Positions 54,724 to 62,069 of a DNA stretch of 64,000 nucleotides are shown here, in pieces. Every line of letters begins with the position of its first letter. The stretch's first letter is position 1. The position numbers and the translations under genes were made by a program. The stretch is from PUMD01 sp964599275 (GTDB lineage Bacteria > Bacillota > Sulfobacillia > SLMV01), in contig CAZRFK010000003.1 in the NCBI GenBank assembly GCA_964599275.1, positions 1 through 64,000 of the forward strand, written 5' to 3'. A model generated the notes under the pieces. It saw only the letters and a list, made by a program, of their open reading frames with translations, did no database searches and was not told the DNA's origin.

Positions 54724-55734
54724 TCACTCATTGATCCACTCAGTAAGCTCATCTTCGTAGTCCTGTAAACAGGTCAGTTCATCAACGCGTTCTCCCCAGA
54801 TCACTGCGGCAAGTTCACCCATTCCGAAAACCAGTCGCGGTCCGGGTCGGTGCAGAAGATCGGGATTCAGCTTTTCAATCCTGTCATCACGAACTGCTGT
54901 TATATTCTCCCAACCGGGGCGTTGTCCCTCTTCAATGAGATTCTTCGTCTGCTCCATGGTGGCAATTATGACATCCGGATCCCTTTCAATCACAGCTTCC
55001 GGATTGACTTCTGCCCAGGCATCATCCAGATCCGAGAAGACATTTTCAGCTTCGGCCATCTCCATCAGTTCATCAGGGAAGGTTCCTGCCCCGGCAGTAA
55101 ATATGGGCTCGTAACCTACTTCGAAAAAGACTCCCGGACGTTCTTCGACCTCACCAATCTCATCCTGAATGCATTCCATTGACTCCTGCATTGCCGCAGT
55201 CAGGCGCTGCGCACCTTCCTCAGAGTCGGTGAGCACACCCAATTTTCCAACGACCTCGTACATATGGTCCAAACTGGATGCCTCAAATCCGGCGACAGTC
55301 AGCCCCAGATCCTCAAGTTTTTCGATTACTTCTATCCCAATGGTGCTTGCAATAACCAGATCTGGCTGCAGTTCGGTGATTTTCTCAATATTCGGCTCCC
55401 GCAGCGTACCCACATCCTCTGCATCATCGCGTACCCGCTCAGGCCAGTCAGAAAAGCTGTCCGCTCCTATTACTAAATTTCCAGCTCCGATGCCGTACAA
55501 TATCTCGGTATTGCTTGGACCAATGGTCACGATAGTTGCGGGGGGAGCTTCCAGCTCGATCTCTGCACCCCTGTCATCGGTGACAGTAATGATCTCACTC
55601 TCTGGCTCATCCGGCTGCGGCTGCTCCTCAGATTCTTCCGGTTGACCACAGGCCGCAAAAGCCAGGACCATCGTCAGAACCAGAACCAACCCGAAAGTTT
55701 TACTGAGTCGAGATTCTTTCAACAAACTAAACAC
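54724..55734 (-). CDS. btuF: Cobalamin/corrinoid-binding lipoprotein (BtuF type)
   Basis: Substrate-binding protein of 336 residues anchored outside the membrane. A signal peptide with lipobox FAAC is followed by an acidic linker and two lobes: ITVTDDRGAEIELEAPPATIVTIGPSNTEILYGIGAGNLVIGAD, EKITELQPDLVIAS, then FEVGYEPIFTAGAGTFPDELMEMAEAENVF and PDVIIATMEQT. This is the class III (helical backbone) fold of BtuF and siderophore binders. GTG 55734 is chosen because GAGGAGG is 8 nt upstream; ATG 55740 lies only 2 nt from it. Confidence 0.92.
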   Translation of the reverse strand: MFSLLKESRLSKTFGLVLVLTMVLAFAACGQPEESEEQPQPDEPESEIITVTDDRGAEIELEAPPATIVTIGPSNTEILYGIGAGNLVIGADSFSDWPERVRDDAEDVGTLREPNIEKITELQPDLVIASTIGIEVIEKLEDLGLTVAGFEASSLDHMYEVVGKLGVLTDSEEGAQRLTAAMQESMECIQDEIGEVEERPGVFFEVGYEPIFTAGAGTFPDELMEMAEAENVFSDLDDAWAEVNPEAVIERDPDVIIATMEQTKNLIEEGQRPGWENITAVRDDRIEKLNPDLLHRPGPRLVFGMGELAAVIWGERVDELTCLQDYEDELTEWINE

Positions 55735-55756
55735 TCTCATCGCCTCCTCGTGATCT

Positions 55757-56575
55757 TTAACCCGGCAGCAGCATGGGTTTTTGTGTCTCTGGATGTTCAA
55801 TTATCGTAAGCTTGTCCGTGCCGTAAACAGAAGAAATATTCTCGACAGTCAACACCTCGTCAGCTGGACCAGAAGCGCGTATTGATCCAGACCCCAGCAG
55901 GTGCAGACGGCTGCAGTACTGGGCGGCCAAATTGAGATCGTGCAGCACCATCAAAACTGTGGTACCTTTTGCTGTATTCAATTCGGTCAGCAAATCCAGA
56001 ATTTCCACCTGGTAATGGATGTCAAGATGAGCGGTGGGTTCATCGAGAAGCAAGATTTCAGGTTCCTGCGCCAGTGCCTTGGCCAGCGCAGCTCTTTGCC
56101 GTTCGCCGCCGCTTAAAAGTGTGATGGAACGTTCTGCGAGATGTTCCAGATTACACATCTGGATGGCGCTTTCAACTTTCTCCCGGTCAGCTGATGTTGG
56201 ACGCCCGCCTCTGGGCAGATGAGGAATCCTCCCCATGGTCACCAGCTCGTGTACCGTAAAATCAAAACGATCATCACGGGACTGTCGAACGAAAGCCGCT
56301 TTCTGAGCGCGTTTTTTTTGGGGCATTTGGTCAACCGGCTCTCCATAAAACAAGACCTGTCCCTTCTCCGCCTGTAAATACCCGCTGATCAAACGAAGCA
56401 AAGTAGATTTACCAGCTCCGTTCGGGCCCACAACGGCAGAAAACTCACCGTCATTAATCTCCAGGTCAAGACCAGAAAGGACCTGCTGTTCGGCACCAGA
56501 ATATCCAAAGCTCAAATTGTTCACCTGTATAACCCGCTGTTTGCACTCAGACGTATCAGTGCTGAGGTTTTTCAA
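55757..56575 (-). CDS. btuD: Cobalamin/corrinoid ABC transporter ATPase (BtuD type)
   Basis: ATPase of 272 residues driving BtuC/BtuF import. Walker A is GPNGAGKSTLL, the signature LLSGGERQRAALAKALAQEP, Walker B ILLLDEPTAHLD, and the switch histidine LHDLN. TTG 56575 follows GAGGAGG by 7 nt; a nearby ATG is out of frame. It is the first gene of the operon, 30 bp after the riboswitch terminator. About 45 extra residues after the ATPase core (SSVYGTDKLTIIEH) are usual for FepC/BtuD types. Confidence 0.95.
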   Translation of the reverse strand: MKNLSTDTSECKQRVIQVNNLSFGYSGAEQQVLSGLDLEINDGEFSAVVGPNGAGKSTLLRLISGYLQAEKGQVLFYGEPVDQMPQKKRAQKAAFVRQSRDDRFDFTVHELVTMGRIPHLPRGGRPTSADREKVESAIQMCNLEHLAERSITLLSGGERQRAALAKALAQEPEILLLDEPTAHLDIHYQVEILDLLTELNTAKGTTVLMVLHDLNLAAQYCSRLHLLGSGSIRASGPADEVLTVENISSVYGTDKLTIIEHPETQKPMLLPG

Positions 56576-56604
56576 ACATTTTCCTCCTCACCTGCAGCAA
56601 ATAT

Positions 56605-56630
56605 AAAAACCCCAGCCGATCGGCCGGGGT
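56605..56630 (-). terminator. Riboswitch-controlled terminator
   Basis: On the minus strand CCCCGGCCGATCGGCTGGGG is followed by TTTTT, 30 bp before btuD. It should form when cobalamin is bound and end transcription early. Confidence 0.88.
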
Positions 56631-56699
56631 GTATGACAGTGCATCGAGGGACACTGGTCCCTTGAAAACAAATCTGTCCAACACCCTTTCAACCGAAGG

Positions 56700-56885
56700 G
56701 CGTGGCTGGCACAGCAAGGCAGGTCTCCTGGCTCCCGGATATACACATTTCCTCTTTCCTTCCCGTCTGCGCACAACAGACAGTGGATTTAATCGGAAAC
56801 GCTAACCGGTTACAGTGGCGGGACCGCGCCGGATTTGCACCGGCTTCCCTATTCTCCCTCGTTTCCGAGGGCACCTCACCGTTAT
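56700..56885 (-). promoter_or_regulatory. Cobalamin (B12) riboswitch
   Basis: Aptamer upstream of btuDFC-cob. On the minus strand: GGTGCC near the start, GGGAAGCCGGTGCAAATCC followed by GGCGCGGTCCCGCCACTG (B12 box GCCACTG at 56813-56819), then the peripheral arm, and finally GGGAGCCAGGAGACCTGCC at the 3' side. The terminator at 56605-56630 is the likely expression platform. The operon is therefore predicted to be off when adenosylcobalamin is plentiful. Confidence 0.95.
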
Positions 56886-56904
56886 TTATCCAATTGTTGC
56901 CGTC

Positions 56905-56933
56905 ATTTTACTTTGCAAAGGTGATCTTGTCAA
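56905..56933 (-). promoter_or_regulatory. Promoter of the cobalamin operon
   Basis: On the minus strand TTGACA (56933-56928), 17-bp spacer, TAAAAT (56910-56905). Transcription should start about 7-10 nt later, just before the riboswitch. Confidence 0.82.
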
Positions 56934-57237
56934 CATAGTCTCAGCTATTTCATCCAGTGCCATGCCTATGGTTTGCTAAGGCAAAATATCAAATGACAAA
57001 CCAACAATATGGCTCTATTTCTCCTGCCAGAGCTAACAGCATCTGTCTTATTCTGAGCCTCTGATGTTTTATCGGTGACAATCTGTACTGCACTTGATGC
57101 AAGCATCACAGATTAGTCCATTCATTTTGGCATGAAATCCTGGGGCTTGGCCAGAATGAAGCACATCTTGCATTACACCTTGCTGGGAATCCAGCAGGAA
57201 AGGACGGCTCCTCCCCTGCTGACAGTAACATAATTAC
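56934..57237. other. Intergenic region
   Basis: About 300 bp upstream of the cobalamin promoter. No supported gene. A small hairpin-like GCTGG...CCAGC lies near 57181-57195. Confidence 0.35.
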
Positions 57238-57387
57238 TCAATAGCGGCGTGAGTCCATCGAAATCAGTATCAGCAAAAGAAGTAGTGGTGAAAGGTCGTC
57301 ACTGTCATCAAACCCATCTACCAAAGTCGTCAGCAACAGAAACAACAGTAGCTGGCCGATGTTGTCTCTTCTACCTCCGAGCAGCAT
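57238..57387 (-). CDS. Small leucine-rich membrane protein, unknown
   Basis: A 49-residue frame with an excellent ribosome binding site (GGGAGGTG, 8 nt before ATG 57387). It contains two short hydrophobic segments, QLLLFLLLTTLVDG and LLLLLILISM, separated by an acidic FDDSDDLS hinge, and ends SRRY. It is short and of simple composition, so similarity cannot be judged. Small Leu/Asp-rich membrane proteins are known from sporulating Bacillota, but I do not assign it to a family. Confidence 0.5.
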   Translation of the reverse strand: MLLGGRRDNIGQLLLFLLLTTLVDGFDDSDDLSPLLLLLILISMDSRRY

Positions 57388-57933
57388 TGTTCTTTCACCT
57401 CCCTGGGATGTTATCCAGAAGCAGAGCAATCCAAAACCAGTACATAATACGAGGCAGAAATTTTTATGTTACAGGCACTAAAACTTTTCTTTAACCATAA
57501 TATGTTGACCCAGCCATAATCGGTGACGTGCTTACCTAAAGCAAATTTGCAACAAAATTAAGATCATCACGAATTCAACTGCCAAATGAAGGTGTATTGC
57601 TGAGCCCTCCAGCAAACTGACAGATCACCGATGTTGATTTTACCTGTTACCTATTCTCAGGAGGGTATGTTCTTGTGCATCAAGACAAGCTTTGATATGG
57701 TTTAGTAAATGCTTCACAAAATATTTTTAATCATTAAAATGATTGTGTCCCACTGAAAATGTGACATAAATTAGTGATTGGGAAAGTAACGATTAACCTA
57801 TAAAATCTTAATATGATGCAGTGTCATATCTAACCCACATGTTGTTGGGGTTTGGTTTTTTTGTGTATGTGTCCTAATTGTGCGATTATTAACAAAGTGA
57901 CAATCTTAATAATCGGAAATGAGGGGGAGGAGA
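57388..57933. other. A+T-rich region upstream of the mrp operon
   Basis: About 545 bp, clearly richer in A+T than the genes around it, without a supported frame. It holds the mrp promoter candidate: TTGTGT (57861-57866), 17 bp, TGC then GATTAT (57884-57889). The perfect inverted repeat CGATTATTA/TAATAATCG (57883-57891, 57907-57915) overlaps it and ends 6 bp before the Shine-Dalgarno region. Confidence 0.5.
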
Positions 57934-58437
57934 ATGATTAAAGCGGAGAAGTTTGTAATAACATATATTCTGTTATTAATTACCTGGCTCATGCTCACTC
58001 AATCTTTCAATCCACAGGAACTTATTGTGGGTGCTATTGTTGCAGCTGGAGTGGCTTTGTTTTCATGCAAAATCCTGTTTACCGAACAGGATAAAAAGTT
58101 TAATTTTCAACGATTGCTCTCCGCAATCTCTTATGTTCCCTTTTATTTTATATGCGAGTTGAGATCACATTTTCAGGTCATACGTCTCATTCTCCACCCC
58201 CAGATGCCGGTCAAGCCCGGTATTGTCAGAATTGAAACTGACCTGCGTTCTGACTTCGGCATCACAGCTTTGGCCAATTCTATCACCATGACTCCCGGTA
58301 CCCTTACGGTAGAAACTGACGAAAAAGAATCAGCGCTTTATGTGCACTGGATTGAAGTAGACACAACAGATCCTCAGGCGGTGCGAGAAGATATTTCCGA
58401 CGGATTTGAAAGATACCTGAGGAGGATATTTGAATGA
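57934..58437 (+). CDS. mrpE: Na+/H+ antiporter subunit E (MrpE/MnhE)
   Basis: Membrane subunit of 167 residues of the Mrp cation/proton antiporter. The N-terminal helices (FVITYILLLITWLMLTQSF, ELIVGAIVAAGVALF) and SHFQVIRLILHPQMPVKPGIVRIETDLRSDFGITALANSITMTPGTLTVE are typical of MrpE. GAGGGGGAGG precedes ATG 57934; an in-frame ATG at 57919 overlaps it. First gene of the operon; overlaps mrpF by 4 nt. Confidence 0.93.
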   Translation: MIKAEKFVITYILLLITWLMLTQSFNPQELIVGAIVAAGVALFSCKILFTEQDKKFNFQRLLSAISYVPFYFICELRSHFQVIRLILHPQMPVKPGIVRIETDLRSDFGITALANSITMTPGTLTVETDEKESALYVHWIEVDTTDPQAVREDISDGFERYLRRIFE

Positions 58438-58694
58438 TACTAGAAATAGTGCTGGTCACAATTTCATTTGGCGTCATCTTTTGCATGGTAAGAGCTGTTC
58501 TGGGACCCTCTATCCCTGACCGTGCGGTGGCAATTGACACCATGACTTCACTTATGGTGGCTGGCCTCGTTGTTGTGGGGGTTTATTATCAAGCATCTAT
58601 CTACCTGGACGTGGCGCTGGTTTATGCTTTACTGGCTTTTGTCGGAACTCTGGTTATTTCGAAGTACCTAGAAGAAAGAGGTTCGCAATCATGA
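58434..58694 (+). CDS. mrpF: Na+/H+ antiporter subunit F (MrpF/MnhF)
   Basis: Three-helix membrane protein of 86 residues. RAVLGPSIPDRAVAIDTMTSLMVAGLVV and YLDVALVYALLAFVGTLVISKYLEERG are the usual MrpF stretches, including the conserved aspartates. The start overlaps mrpE and the end overlaps mrpG (ATGA at both), so the genes are translationally coupled. Confidence 0.93.
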   Translation: MILEIVLVTISFGVIFCMVRAVLGPSIPDRAVAIDTMTSLMVAGLVVVGVYYQASIYLDVALVYALLAFVGTLVISKYLEERGSQS

Positions 58695-59041
58695 TCACAG
58701 CAATACTATACCTGCTGTTTTTCGTTAGCTGTTTCTGTATTATAGTCGGTTCCATAGGGTTGATCCGCCTTCCCGATGTTTATAACCGACTACATGCCAG
58801 CACAGTTGTGGTTGTTGGTGGAGTCGTGACATCGGTTTTGGCTGCAGGGTTGTACGGTGGAGGGGGATTTTTTATCAAGGCTGTGATTATCGCCGGTTTT
58901 ATCTTTATAACTTCACCGGTTGGATCCCATGTTATAGCCCGTGCAGCCCATTTAACAGGAGTTAGTCTCCATCAAGACAGCTGTATTGACAAATTACAGG
59001 AAAAGCAAACAATCAGGAGAGGACAACAGGGAAATGATTGA
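58691..59041 (+). CDS. mrpG: Na+/H+ antiporter subunit G (MrpG/MnhG)
   Basis: Three-helix membrane protein of 116 residues. GSIGLIRLPDVYNRLHASTVVVVGGVVTSVLAAGL and ITSPVGSHVIARAAHLTGV match MrpG closely. The C-terminal tail (DSCIDKLQEKQTIRRGQQGND) is hydrophilic and overlaps the start of the next gene by 8 nt. Confidence 0.93.
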   Translation: MITAILYLLFFVSCFCIIVGSIGLIRLPDVYNRLHASTVVVVGGVVTSVLAAGLYGGGGFFIKAVIIAGFIFITSPVGSHVIARAAHLTGVSLHQDSCIDKLQEKQTIRRGQQGND

Positions 59042-59276
59042 ATCTTATGTTTTGAATGGTCTCTTGTTACTGGTGCTAATCTTGTACGTGATAGCTGTAG
59101 AGATAGAGGATCTGCTGTACTCGGTAATACTGCTTGCTGGTGGTAGCGTGGGATTATCGGTTGTTTTCTATATACTCCACGCCCCAGATCTGGCGATCAC
59201 CCAGGCGGCGGTGGGAGCAGGTATCAGCACAGTGCTGTTAGTTAATGCCATTTATCAAACAAGGAGGACTGAATGA
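59034..59276 (+). CDS. MbhD-like (DUF4040) antiporter subunit
   Basis: Membrane protein of 80 residues with three helices. EIEDLLYSVILLAGGSVGLSVVFYILHAPDLAITQAAVGAGISTVLLVNAI is the DUF4040/MbhD signature, equivalent to the part of MrpA after its NuoL-like domain. It is a separate gene here, as in archaeal Mbh-type operons. ATG 59034 is within the mrpG end. The next start overlaps by 4 nt. Confidence 0.88.
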   Translation: MIESYVLNGLLLLVLILYVIAVEIEDLLYSVILLAGGSVGLSVVFYILHAPDLAITQAAVGAGISTVLLVNAIYQTRRTE

Positions 59277-60085
59277 TGAGGAAAGCCATTGCCCTGGCAT
59301 TGGTTGCTGCCGTGGGACTACTACTTACTTACGCTCTTTACGTGGGGGCTCCTGATTACGGTTCCTTCCCGGTACGCACCCTCACCGAACAGCCAGAGCA
59401 ATTCCCCGTGGGACCGGGCGAACTGCCGGTCATGGAAGATGGTCAGGTCCAGAGTATAGGCCAGCTCGTCCTTGAAGACAGCTCGAGAATGCCTCCTTCG
59501 GGAACAGGGGCTTTAAATGCCGTTACTGGAGTGCTCTGGGGTTACCGGGCCTACGATACACTTGGAGAAGCAACTGTGCTCTTTGCATCCGTTATTGGTG
59601 TTGTAATGGTAGCTCAGGCTGGTTTTTCAATATTCGAAAACAGGCTGAGCTTCGACGGAATGACCATTGTCGCTCGCACAGCTGGCCGGGTTGTTTTCCC
59701 CTTTTCGTGTCTTTTTGGTGTTTACCTGATGATTTATGGGCATATGACACCAGGCGGTGGGTTTCCCGGGGGAGTTGTCATTGCAGCATCTATACTGGTC
59801 CTCGTTCTGACTTTTGGTATACAATTTGCAAAAAACATTGTCGGATATATCGGGTGTGAGATCGGTGAGGAGATTGGAGCTATTGTCATAATGGGAGTAG
59901 GCATTATTGGACTTTTCGGGGGATCCTTCTTCTTTGAGAATATATTGACTGGTGGAGATGTAAGTCAGCTCTTCGGAGCCGGTAACATGATAGTGCTGAA
60001 TCTGGCGGTTGGTTTGAAGGTAGCAACTGGACTGCTGTTGATTCTTTATGCTCTGTTGAGCCCGCTCGGGGGTGAGGAACATTGA
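59273..60085 (+). CDS. mrpB: MbhE-MrpB fusion antiporter subunit
   Basis: Membrane protein of 270 residues joining two modules. Residues 1-120 resemble MbhE, the last part of MrpA: one N-terminal helix, an extracytoplasmic segment and TGVLWGYRAYDTLGEATVLFASVIGV. Residues 125-265 are MnhB: TAGRVVFPFSCLFGVYLMIYGHMTPGGGFPGGVVIAASILV and the later glycine-rich helices. GYR-YDTLGE is the MbhE mark. The protein overlaps its neighbours by 4 nt on both sides. Confidence 0.88.
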   Translation: MMRKAIALALVAAVGLLLTYALYVGAPDYGSFPVRTLTEQPEQFPVGPGELPVMEDGQVQSIGQLVLEDSSRMPPSGTGALNAVTGVLWGYRAYDTLGEATVLFASVIGVVMVAQAGFSIFENRLSFDGMTIVARTAGRVVFPFSCLFGVYLMIYGHMTPGGGFPGGVVIAASILVLVLTFGIQFAKNIVGYIGCEIGEEIGAIVIMGVGIIGLFGGSFFFENILTGGDVSQLFGAGNMIVLNLAVGLKVATGLLLILYALLSPLGGEEH

Positions 60086-60441
60086 ATTTAAACTACGTTT
60101 TTGTGGGTCTCATGATTGCTCTGGGTTTGTACTGTCTGCTGTCCAGAAGAAATCTAATTAAGATGATCATTGGCCTGTCAGTAATGACTGATGGAATCCA
60201 TCTATTGCTGGTATCCTTGGGATATCGAGCTGACGGGATTGCACCCATACTCAGCCCTGACAGGGTTAATGACTTGTCCGAATTCGCTTCAGCAGCAGTA
60301 GACCCTGTACCACAAGCCTTAGTACTCACTTCTATAGTTATCAATATGGGCATACTTGCACTGGCATTATCTCTAGCAATAAAGCTATATAAGCACCATA
60401 ACACGCTCAATCCTTTTGATATAACTGATTTACATGGGTAG
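60082..60441 (+). CDS. mrpC: Na+/H+ antiporter subunit C (MrpC/NuoK-like)
   Basis: Three-helix membrane protein of 119 residues homologous to NuoK. GLYCLLSRRNLIKMIIGLSVMTDGIHLLLVSLGY and DPVPQALVLTSIVINMGILALALSLAIKLY are characteristic, the latter holding the DPxPQALVLTAIVI motif. TTG 60082 overlaps the previous stop (TTGA). Confidence 0.94.
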   Translation: MNLNYVFVGLMIALGLYCLLSRRNLIKMIIGLSVMTDGIHLLLVSLGYRADGIAPILSPDRVNDLSEFASAAVDPVPQALVLTSIVINMGILALALSLAIKLYKHHNTLNPFDITDLHG

Positions 60442-60504
60442 ATTTTTTAAGATTATTCATAAAGCACTGAACCATGGGCCGACGAGCGGAAAGGAAGGTA
60501 AACA

Positions 60505-62028
60505 GTGTCAATTCCATTTGGAATCCCTCCTATTGTAGCGGTTTTGATACCGCTGGCCGGTGGGTTTATCACACCGGGAATAGGCCTTCTCGCAAACCGA
60601 ATACACCGCCCCAGAATTCAAGATTTTCTGGTTTTGGTGGTCACACTGGCCACCAGCCTCGTTGTGGTTGATATAGCATTATCAACCTGGGGGACCATAC
60701 ATGTTTATCCCCTTGGCGGATGGCTGCCACCCCTGGGTATTCCTCTGGTCATTGATGGTCTTGGTTTGCTGGTAGCATTTGCTGCTTCTGGCGCCAGTAT
60801 GTTAGTTGTGATGTATTCCTTGAAGTTTATGAAAGGAAAACCACAGTTAAGTAATTTTTATACTCTGGTGCTGTTCGTACTCGCAGGAATGCTTGGAGTT
60901 GCCTTCACAGGTGATATATTTAATCTCTACGTGTTCTTCGAAATAATGTCTATTGCTTCTTATGCTCTAATCGCTTTCACCGGCACCAAAATGTCTCTGG
61001 AAGGTTCTATAAAGTATCTGATCCTGGGTACTCTGGGGACCAGTTTTATACTCCTGTCAATTGTGCTGATGTATGCAACTACAGGAACGCTGACCATAGC
61101 CGATATTGCCAGCAAATTGGCTGTAATTAATTCTGGAGGTCCGACACTTATATCTAACCTTGCTCTGGGCTTTTTGCTGGTTGGGTTCGGGATGAAAGTG
61201 GGGATGATTCCCTTTCATGCCTGGCTTCCTGACGCCTATCAATCTGCTCCTCTTCCAGTAACCACACTGATGGCAAGTGGAACTGCTATTGTTGGCGTGG
61301 GCGGACTGGTCAGAGTATCTTATCTCATCTTCACTCTCGATATGGTGGGGCCTTTGCTCAGTGGCTTTGGCGTGGTCTCCATGGTCATTGGTGCTTTGTT
61401 GGCCCTATATCAAACTGACCTTAAAAGACTACTCGCCTACTCGGGAATTTCACAAATGGGATATATTCTTGTTGGACTGGGAATGGGCACTTCACTGGGA
61501 ATTACCGGTGGCTTGTTTCACATGCTCAACAAAGCCCTATTTAAGTCTCTCCTGTTTCTGGCTGTAGGTGTGATTATATACAAAACAGGAACATCGGACA
61601 TGAAAAAACTCGGCGGTCTTGCCGCAAAGATGCCTTTCACTACAGGACTTTTCAGCATAGGTGCGTTGGCTCTAATAGGAATACCACCCTTAAACGGATT
61701 CGTGAGCAAAGCCAGTATAATTTACAGTGGAATGCAATCTGGACAGATCGTCCTGAGCATTATCGCTGCTCTGGCAGCTGCATTCACCACAGGCTACATA
61801 CTTCGCGCCTTTATCTCTGTTTTCCTCGGTGAAGAATCGGAAAGGACCAAAAATATTTCTTCAGAGCCATGGTCCCTTCTTGCTCCAATGGTCTTGTTAG
61901 CTGGAATGTGCGTCCTTCTGGGGGTAATCCCGCGTCTGGGATTTGACCTGGTTGAACCTGCTCAACACATTTTGCAGGATAAATTGATATACATAGAAGC
62001 TGTTTTATCTGAACTGCCTATACCTTAA
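60505..62028 (+). CDS. mrpD: Na+/H+ antiporter subunit D (MrpD/NuoM-like)
   Basis: Proton-translocating membrane subunit of 507 residues with about fourteen helices. The conserved lysine/glutamate helices are present: FFEIMSIASYALIAF, GFGMKVGMIPFHAWLPDAYQSAPLPVTTLMASGTAIVG, LKRLLAYSGISQMGYILVGLGMG and GGLFHMLNKALFKSLLFLAVG. GTG 60505 has AAGGAAGG about 6 nt upstream. A 63-bp gap separates it from mrpC. Confidence 0.95.
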   Translation: MSIPFGIPPIVAVLIPLAGGFITPGIGLLANRIHRPRIQDFLVLVVTLATSLVVVDIALSTWGTIHVYPLGGWLPPLGIPLVIDGLGLLVAFAASGASMLVVMYSLKFMKGKPQLSNFYTLVLFVLAGMLGVAFTGDIFNLYVFFEIMSIASYALIAFTGTKMSLEGSIKYLILGTLGTSFILLSIVLMYATTGTLTIADIASKLAVINSGGPTLISNLALGFLLVGFGMKVGMIPFHAWLPDAYQSAPLPVTTLMASGTAIVGVGGLVRVSYLIFTLDMVGPLLSGFGVVSMVIGALLALYQTDLKRLLAYSGISQMGYILVGLGMGTSLGITGGLFHMLNKALFKSLLFLAVGVIIYKTGTSDMKKLGGLAAKMPFTTGLFSIGALALIGIPPLNGFVSKASIIYSGMQSGQIVLSIIAALAAAFTTGYILRAFISVFLGEESERTKNISSEPWSLLAPMVLLAGMCVLLGVIPRLGFDLVEPAQHILQDKLIYIEAVLSELPIP

Positions 62029-62069
62029 TACAAGAATTTAACTTCCAAAAACACTGTGGAGGTACGATC

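Noticed and set aside
57249..57494. 81-codon plus-strand frame opposite the small Leu-rich protein
   Set aside because: It has no Shine-Dalgarno site; the minus-strand frame has an excellent one.
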